Positions 58,902 to 64,000 of a stretch of DNA of 64,000 nucleotides are shown here, piece by piece (within the stretch, counting starts at the first letter, position 1; each line of letters opens with the position of its first letter). The translations under genes and the position numbers were made by a program. Source of the DNA: Planctomycetota bacterium (GTDB lineage: Bacteria > Planctomycetota > Phycisphaerae > Phycisphaerales > SM1A02). The notes below the pieces were generated by a model that saw only the letters and a list, made by a program, of their open reading frames with translations, made no database searches and had not been told where the DNA came from. Location: positions 40,344-104,343 of the forward strand of contig JAAELP010000400.1 in NCBI GenBank assembly GCA_024226535.1, in the 5' to 3' direction.

Positions 58902-60242
58902 ATGCCCGACTGGTCACCCACATCCTGGAAGAGCAGGCCGGCCCTCCAGCAGCCGACCTATCCCGAAGCCGCGGCGCTCGACGACACCATCGCCGCGCTT
59001 TCGCAGCTCCCGCCGCTCGTCACGTCGTGGGAGATCGAATCCCTCCGCGGCCAGCTCGCCGACGCGGCGGCCGGCCGGCGCTTCCTGCTCCAGGGCGGCG
59101 ACTGCGCCGAGCGGTTCGACGAGTGCGAGCCGTCCACGATCGCCAGCAAGCTGAAGATCCTGCTCCAGATGTCTCTCGTCCTCGTCCACGGCACGGGCAA
59201 GCGCGTGATCCGTGTCGGGCGCTTCGCCGGACAGTACGCGAAGCCTCGCTCCGCGGACACCGAGACACGCGATGGCGTGACGCTCCCCTCCTACCGCGGC
59301 GACGTCGTGAACCGGATCGAGTTCACGCCCGAGGCGCGCACCCCCGATCCGGTGCAGCTCCTCCGGGGATACGAGCGGGCGGCCCTCACGCTCAACTTCA
59401 TTCGCTCGCTCATCGACGGCGGCTTCGCTGACCTCCATCACCCCGAGTACTGGGATCTCGATTTCGTTGAGCACTCTCCGCACGCCGACGAGTTCCGGCG
59501 CATCGCGGACATGCTCGGTGACTCCGTCCGGTTCATGGAGACGATCTCGGGCGCCCCGATGGGCCAGACCAACCGCGTGGACTTCTTCACCAGCCACGAG
59601 GCGCTGCTGCTGCCGTACGAGCAGGCCCAGACCCGCCAGGTGCCGCGCCGAACCGGCTGGTACAACCTCGCCACGCACCTCCCGTGGATCGGCATGCGCA
59701 CCGCCGACGTGGACGGCGCGCACGTCGAGATGTTCCGCGGCATCGTGAACCCGGTCGGCGTGAAGATCGGACCCGGCATGACGCCGGATTGGCTGACCCG
59801 GCTCATGGACGTGCTCGATCCCGACAACGAGCCCGGCCGGCTCACGCTCATCCACCGCTTCGGCGCCCACGGCATCGCTGAAGCGCTCCCGCCGCTCGTC
59901 GAGACGGTGCAGAAGCAGCAGCGCACGGTTCTCTGGTGCTGCGACCCGATGCACGGCAACACCGAGCAGACCGCCCAGGGCATCAAGACACGCAAGTTCG
60001 AGCACATCCTCGCCGAGCTGGAGCAGGCGTTCGAACTGCACGAGCGTCTCGGATCGATTCTCGGCGGCGTGCACTTCGAGCTGACCGGCGAGAACGTCAC
60101 CGAGTGCACCGGCGGCGCGCGCGGTCTGAGCGACGAGGATCTCAAGCGCGCGTACCGCTCGCAGGTCGATCCGCGTCTGAATTACGAGCAGGCGCTGGAG
60201 ATGGCGATGCGCGTCGCGCGCCGCGTCTCGAAACCAGGCTGA
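58902..60242 (+). CDS. class II 3-deoxy-7-phosphoheptulonate synthase
   Basis: A 446-residue class II (plant-like) DAHP synthase that condenses phosphoenolpyruvate and erythrose 4-phosphate, the first step of the shikimate pathway. WSPTSWKSRPALQQPTYPE near residue 5 opens the protein. LQGGDCAERFDE (about 64-75) contains the metal Cys. KPRSADTE, GDVVNRIEFTPEAR, HRFGAHGI and WCCDPMHGNTE follow. Length is usual. The ATG at 58902 is preferred to a GTG at 58881 because class II enzymes start just before WSPxSW. It lies 62 bases after the tRNA. Confidence 0.96.
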   Translation: MPDWSPTSWKSRPALQQPTYPEAAALDDTIAALSQLPPLVTSWEIESLRGQLADAAAGRRFLLQGGDCAERFDECEPSTIASKLKILLQMSLVLVHGTGKRVIRVGRFAGQYAKPRSADTETRDGVTLPSYRGDVVNRIEFTPEARTPDPVQLLRGYERAALTLNFIRSLIDGGFADLHHPEYWDLDFVEHSPHADEFRRIADMLGDSVRFMETISGAPMGQTNRVDFFTSHEALLLPYEQAQTRQVPRRTGWYNLATHLPWIGMRTADVDGAHVEMFRGIVNPVGVKIGPGMTPDWLTRLMDVLDPDNEPGRLTLIHRFGAHGIAEALPPLVETVQKQQRTVLWCCDPMHGNTEQTAQGIKTRKFEHILAELEQAFELHERLGSILGGVHFELTGENVTECTGGARGLSDEDLKRAYRSQVDPRLNYEQALEMAMRVARRVSKPG

Positions 60243-60243
60243 C

Positions 60244-61287
60244 TCAATCGGCCGCCGCCGTACCCGGCCCCACGAACCCGGCGTCGGCGCCGGTGATCTC
60301 GGCCCACAGCGCCCCGAACCACCCCGCTCGCGCCGCCCGGAACCCGGCCATGCTCACCGGATCGGCCGCGTCGGCCTCGATCCGCAGGCCCCAGATCGCC
60401 TCGAAGCCGTTCGTCTCCATCGAGTACCGCATGTCGCCGAGCGTCATCATGCCCGGACCGTCGCGCGACAGCGGCGCCATGAAGCCGGTGGCGAAGGCGT
60501 CGAAGCCGACGAACACGCGTTGGACACGCTCCGGATCGGTGCCGCCCGGCGGCAGCTCGTCGAGCGTGAAGCGAGGGACGGAGCGCCCGGCCTTGACCGT
60601 CGCCGGTCCCCACGGCGAGAGCCGCACGGCGTCGGCGTACAGCCGCCCGTCGTGCTCGTAGATCGATCGCCAGAGCACGATGTTCGCGAGCGTCGGCATC
60701 ACGCGCCCGCCGCGGGGCTCGTGACCACGCTCGTGTGCGAGCTGCTCCTGCACCGCCATGCCGCGCTCGTGCTGCACGAATCCGCCGGCGATGTAGAGCA
60801 GCGCGAGCGCGAACCCGATCCACGCCGGCTTCGGACGCCGCAGAGCCAGCGCCACGAGCACCGACACGAGCAGCACGCCCGTGAAGATCGGGTCGATGAT
60901 GCTCATGCAGTCGAAGGCGGTGCGCTCGGCGACGAACGGCCACAGCAGGTGCGTCCCGTAGCTCGTGCAGTTGTCGAGCAGCCCGTGCGTGGCGTAGCCG
61001 AGCGTCGCCGCCGCGTACGTGAGCCACGCCTGCCGGCGGAAGGTCTTGAACAGGTAGAACGGGGCCGCCGCGAGGAGCCCCCCGATCGGGATGAAGATCA
61101 GCGAATGCGTGAAGTGCCGGTGCCACTGGAACGGCAGGGCCGGGTCGGCGAGGCCGCCAAGCACCACGTCGATGTCCGCCAGCTCCCCGCCCACGGCGCC
61201 GAGCAGGACCGCGACGCGGCCAAGCCGCCCCGTGAACACGGCCTGGGCGGCGACACCGCCGAGGAGTGACTGGGTGAGGGGGTCCAT
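60244..61287 (-). CDS. YdjM-like membrane-bound metal-dependent hydrolase
   Basis: A 347-residue protein that opens MDPLTQSLLGGVAAQ, the YdjM-family start. LADIDVVLGG and WHRHFTHSLIF (about residues 38-65) carry the His/Asp metal motif. About five hydrophobic helices lie before residue 190, followed by a soluble C-terminal domain (about 200-347). Substrate is unknown. The ATG is nine bases after a TACCAT -10-like hexamer and is divergent from the ketosynthase pair by 70 bases. Confidence 0.85.
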   Translation of the reverse strand: MDPLTQSLLGGVAAQAVFTGRLGRVAVLLGAVGGELADIDVVLGGLADPALPFQWHRHFTHSLIFIPIGGLLAAAPFYLFKTFRRQAWLTYAAATLGYATHGLLDNCTSYGTHLLWPFVAERTAFDCMSIIDPIFTGVLLVSVLVALALRRPKPAWIGFALALLYIAGGFVQHERGMAVQEQLAHERGHEPRGGRVMPTLANIVLWRSIYEHDGRLYADAVRLSPWGPATVKAGRSVPRFTLDELPPGGTDPERVQRVFVGFDAFATGFMAPLSRDGPGMMTLGDMRYSMETNGFEAIWGLRIEADAADPVSMAGFRAARAGWFGALWAEITGADAGFVGPGTAAAD

Positions 61288-61296
61288 GGGTGCGGG

Positions 61297-61302
61297 ATGG
61301 TA
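61297..61302 (-). promoter_or_regulatory. -10-like TACCAT for the YdjM-like gene
   Basis: TACCAT nine bases before the ATG at 61287. Confidence 0.35.
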
Positions 61303-61344
61303 GGGGGCGGACGAACAAGGACGCTCGCCCATCGCAGCCGGGAC

Positions 61345-61350
61345 TACACT
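61345..61350 (+). promoter_or_regulatory. -10-like TACACT for the ketosynthase pair
   Basis: TACACT seven bases before ATG 61358, no Shine-Dalgarno. Confidence 0.45.
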
Positions 61351-61357
61351 ACCGGCC

Positions 61358-62698
61358 ATGCGACGCGACGTCGTCATCACCGGCATCGGTCCCATCACCG
61401 CGTTCGGGGTCGGGATCGACCCGCTCTGGAGCGCGCTGCTGGAAGGGCGCTCGGCGGTAACGCGCGTCGATCGCTTCAGCGCTCCGGGGTTCACGTGCCG
61501 CGCGGCCGCCGAGATGCCGCCGGACGCGTTCAACATCCGCAAGGCCGTCCCGAAGAGCTACCGCAAGAACGTCAAGGTGATGTGCCGCGACGTCGAGCTG
61601 GCGGTCGGGGCCGCCGCGGCAGCCGTCACCGACGCCGGTCTCGTGACCAAGGGCGTGGACGCGGACAGCGAGCCGACGATTCCACCGGAGCGGTTCGGCT
61701 GCCACATCGGCGCGGGCCTGATCTCCGCGGACGTCGACGAACTCAGCGGCGCGCTGATCACGAGCACCGGCGGCAACGGTCACTTCGACCTCGGGGCCTG
61801 GGGCGCCGGGGCGATGGAGAACCTCACGCCGCTGTGGCTCCTGAAGTACCTGCCCAACATGCTCGCCTGCCACGTGACGATCGTGCACGACTGCCAGGGA
61901 CCGAGCAACACGATCACGTGCTGCGAGGCGTCGAGCGCCTTGTCGCTGGGCGAGTCGCTGCGGGTGATCGACCGGGACGCCGCCGACGCATGCCTGACCG
62001 GCGGCGCCGAGGGCAAGCTCAACCTGATGGCGTTCATGCGACAGCAGTTCACGGGACGGCTCGCGCCCGTCGCCGACGACGATGATCCGGCGGGGGTCGT
62101 CCGGCCGTTCGCGCCGGACGCGAAGGGCACCGTGCTCGGCGAGGGCGGCGGCCTCCTCGTCGTCGAAGCCGCCGAGACCGCGGCCGCCCGCGGCGCAACA
62201 CCCTACGCCCGCGTCACCGGGTTCGCGACCACGCAGTCGTTCTGCCCCGACACGGTCGGCCTGGAGATTCCGCCGGAGGACGAAGCCCTCGCCGACGCGG
62301 CGCGTCTCGCCCTCGACCAGGCGGGAACCGGGCCCGACGACATCGACGCCGTCGTTCCCTTCGGTTCCGGGATTCCCATCGTCGACGCCGCCGAGGCGAC
62401 GGCGATCCGCGCCGTGCTCGGCGATCGCGCGGCGTCCGTCCCGATCGTCACGACCGTCCCCGCCGTGGGCAACTGCGCCGCCGGCAACGGCGCGATCGGG
62501 CTCTGCGTCGCCGCCCGCTGCCTGCGGGATCAGAAGCTTCCGGCACGGATCAACACGCACGGCGCCGACGGGCTCGACGCCGACGTCGTCGCCGCCCGCG
62601 ACGCCGACCTTCGCCGCGTGCTCGTCATCACGTCGAGCCAGGGTGGACAGAACACCGCGGTCGTGCTGGAGCGCGCCGCCGAGCGGGGACACGGATGA
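61358..62698 (+). CDS. ketosynthase-like protein lacking catalytic residues (KS-beta-like)
   Basis: A 446-residue thiolase-fold protein of the FabF type (VVITGIGPITAFGVG start). Aligned by motif with FabF, the nucleophilic Cys position is Glu (GPSNTITCCEASS, about residues 187-199). The first catalytic His is Phe (PFGSGIPIVD), and the second is Asn (VGNCAAGNGAIG). It cannot elongate chains by the normal mechanism. A role as chain-length partner of the next gene, like KS-beta (CLF) in type II polyketide synthases, is inferred. Its stop overlaps the next ATG (ATGA). The alignment is by eye. Confidence 0.82.
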   Translation: MRRDVVITGIGPITAFGVGIDPLWSALLEGRSAVTRVDRFSAPGFTCRAAAEMPPDAFNIRKAVPKSYRKNVKVMCRDVELAVGAAAAAVTDAGLVTKGVDADSEPTIPPERFGCHIGAGLISADVDELSGALITSTGGNGHFDLGAWGAGAMENLTPLWLLKYLPNMLACHVTIVHDCQGPSNTITCCEASSALSLGESLRVIDRDAADACLTGGAEGKLNLMAFMRQQFTGRLAPVADDDDPAGVVRPFAPDAKGTVLGEGGGLLVVEAAETAAARGATPYARVTGFATTQSFCPDTVGLEIPPEDEALADAARLALDQAGTGPDDIDAVVPFGSGIPIVDAAEATAIRAVLGDRAASVPIVTTVPAVGNCAAGNGAIGLCVAARCLRDQKLPARINTHGADGLDADVVAARDADLRRVLVITSSQGGQNTAVVLERAAERGHG

Positions 62699-64000
62699 GC
62701 CGACCGCGCATCGTCATCACGGGAACGGGTTGGATCACGCCGTTGGGCCATGACCTGGACACGGTGTGGTCGCGGCTGGTGCGAGGCGAGTCGGGTGTGA
62801 GCCCGATCGCGCGCTTCAACGCCTCCACGTTCCCCACGACGTTCGCCGCGCAGGTCCGCGACTACGACTACCGGCAGTACGTCAACGACCCTGAGCTGCA
62901 CGCCCACGCCGCCAAGAACAGCCAGTTCGCGCTCGGCGCCGCCCGGCAGGCGTGGACGCAATCCAGGCTCGACGATGCCCCGAACCTCGACCGGCGACGC
63001 ATCGGCATCTACCTCGGGGCCGGCGAGGGCGTTCTCGACTTCGACAACTACGCGCGGACGGACCTCGCCAGTTGGGACAAAGCCGCCGGCGCCGTCGATC
63101 CGGCCCGCTGGTCCCAGGCGGCGCTGGAGCACCTCGACCCGCGGGGCGAGATCGAGCAGGAGCCGAACATGCCCGCGAGCCACCTCGCGCGGGAGTACGG
63201 CATTCGCGGGCCCGTCTACAACTGCCTGACCGCGTGCGCCGCGTCCACCCAGGCGGTCGGCGAGGCGTGCGACATCCTCCGGCGCGGCGACGCGGACGTC
63301 ATGGTCACCGGCGGCACGCACACGATGATCCACGTGCTCGGCGTCACCGGGTTCGTGCGCCTCACCGCCCTGTCCAACCGCAACGATGATATCCAGGGCG
63401 CGTCGCGCCCCTTCAGCCGGAGTCGCGATGGGTTCGTCATGGGCGAAGGCGCGGGCATCCTGATCATGGAGACGCTCGACCACGCGCTCGCCCGCGGGGC
63501 GACGCCGCTCGCGGAGATTCTCGGATACGGATCGAGCGCCGACGCGTTCCGGATCACCGACATGCACCCGCAGGGCCGCGGCCCCGCCGAGGCGATCCGC
63601 CAGGCCCTCGACGACGCCGGCATCGCCGCCGACGCCACCGACGACGCCGGCCGCCCGCGGATCCACTACATCTCCGCTCACGGCACCGGCACGCAGGAGA
63701 ACGACTCGATCGAGACGCTCGCGGTCAAGAAGATCTTCGGCGCCCGCGCCGGCGACATCCCCATCAGCTCGATCAAGTCGATGATGGGCCACCTCATCGC
63801 GGCGGCGGGATCGGTGGAGTTGATCGCCTGCATCCTCGCCATGAAGCACGGCGTGCTCCCGCCCACCATCAACCTGAACGATCGCGACCCCGATCTCGAC
63901 CTCGACTACGTGCCGAACGCGGCGCGCGAGGCGGTGGTCGAAACGTGCCTGAGCAACTCGTTCGGGTTCGGCGGGCAGAACGACACGGTGATCGTGGAGA
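62695..64000 (+). CDS. beta-ketoacyl-ACP synthase (KS-alpha-like), cut by window
   Basis: 435 codons are visible before the right window edge; the stop is missing. It is a FabF-type condensing enzyme with an intact triad: Cys in NCLTACAASTQA, His in ISAHGTGTQEND, His in SMMGHLIAAAG. KSMMGH also shows the conserved Lys. FVMGEGAGILIME and FGFGGQN match the family. It overlaps the KS-beta-like gene by four bases. Together they may make a fatty acid or polyketide for a special lipid; other pathway genes would lie beyond the window. Confidence 0.92.
   Translation, partial: MSRPRIVITGTGWITPLGHDLDTVWSRLVRGESGVSPIARFNASTFPTTFAAQVRDYDYRQYVNDPELHAHAAKNSQFALGAARQAWTQSRLDDAPNLDRRRIGIYLGAGEGVLDFDNYARTDLASWDKAAGAVDPARWSQAALEHLDPRGEIEQEPNMPASHLAREYGIRGPVYNCLTACAASTQAVGEACDILRRGDADVMVTGGTHTMIHVLGVTGFVRLTALSNRNDDIQGASRPFSRSRDGFVMGEGAGILIMETLDHALARGATPLAEILGYGSSADAFRITDMHPQGRGPAEAIRQALDDAGIAADATDDAGRPRIHYISAHGTGTQENDSIETLAVKKIFGARAGDIPISSIKSMMGHLIAAAGSVELIACILAMKHGVLPPTINLNDRDPDLDLDYVPNAAREAVVETCLSNSFGFGGQNDTVIVE

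Overview
The window is very GC-rich DNA (about 70% by eye) with tightly packed genes and many 1-4 base start/stop overlaps. It reads as chromosomal sequence of a Gram-negative-type bacterium, most likely a planctomycete of the Phycisphaerae type. That assignment is inference from: a complete lipid A / BamA / Skp operon with an LpxC-FabZ fusion, a type IV pilin-like cluster carrying dockerin-like motifs, large secreted TPR/PQQ-like proteins, a TolQ/TolR-type operon with a von Willebrand protein, and unusual gene-junction microsatellites. No rRNA, CRISPR array, prophage or intact insertion sequence is visible. One tRNA-Leu(UAG) is present.

Layout. 1-9912: a truncated O-methyltransferase, a small membrane protein, MscS channel, MoaA, a secreted beta-rich protein, a DUF368 undecaprenyl-phosphate transporter, a nucleotide-sugar dehydratase, dUTPase and small acyltransferase/deacetylase genes. 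9955-20370: TruA, a GT4 glycosyltransferase, a degenerate histidine kinase with a PilZ domain, a P-loop protein, DedA, glycerate kinase and a UDP-sugar pyrophosphorylase. 20367-27120: PhoU, PdxJ, DapA, a Nudix protein, a deacetylase/GNAT pair, a 167-bp inverted-repeat element with its own small ORF, GlmM-type phosphohexomutase and QueD/PTPS. 27121-33205: five-gene type IV pilin-like operon (pilT, pilC and three pseudopilin-type genes). 33423-38833: a LEA14-like lipoprotein, a DUF5658-like protein and a 1414-residue PQQ-like/TPR secreted protein. 38860-47195: bamA, two ompH/skp genes, lpxD, lpxC-fabZ and lpxA, with a second lpxD divergent from bamA. 47212-50755: a small membrane protein, GcvT, an RpoD-family sigma factor and a UVR-motif protein. 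50812-57686: vWA, TPR, TolQ, TolR, TolR, TPR operon. 57794-64000: DoxX, tRNA-Leu, class II DAHP synthase, a YdjM-like protein and a ketosynthase pair cut by the window end.

The genes centre on envelope construction: lipid A acylation (LpxA, LpxC, two LpxD), outer-membrane protein insertion (BamA, Skp), lipid-carrier recycling (DUF368, DedA), nucleotide-sugar supply (GlmM, UDP-sugar pyrophosphorylase, 4,6-dehydratase, GT4), pili, and a Tol/Exb-type energised complex. Three sequence-level themes stand out. First, a hexanucleotide microsatellite (GTCCGC/GTCCGT and relatives) fills several gene junctions and is translated inside two proteins. Second, many transcription units have a TANNNT -10-like hexamer only 6-9 bases before the start codon and no Shine-Dalgarno sequence, suggesting leaderless mRNAs. 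Third, two unannotated small ORFs sit immediately upstream of, and are probably coupled to, larger genes; one lies in a MITE-like element. The last two genes resemble a KS-beta/KS-alpha pair in which the first partner has lost all three catalytic residues.
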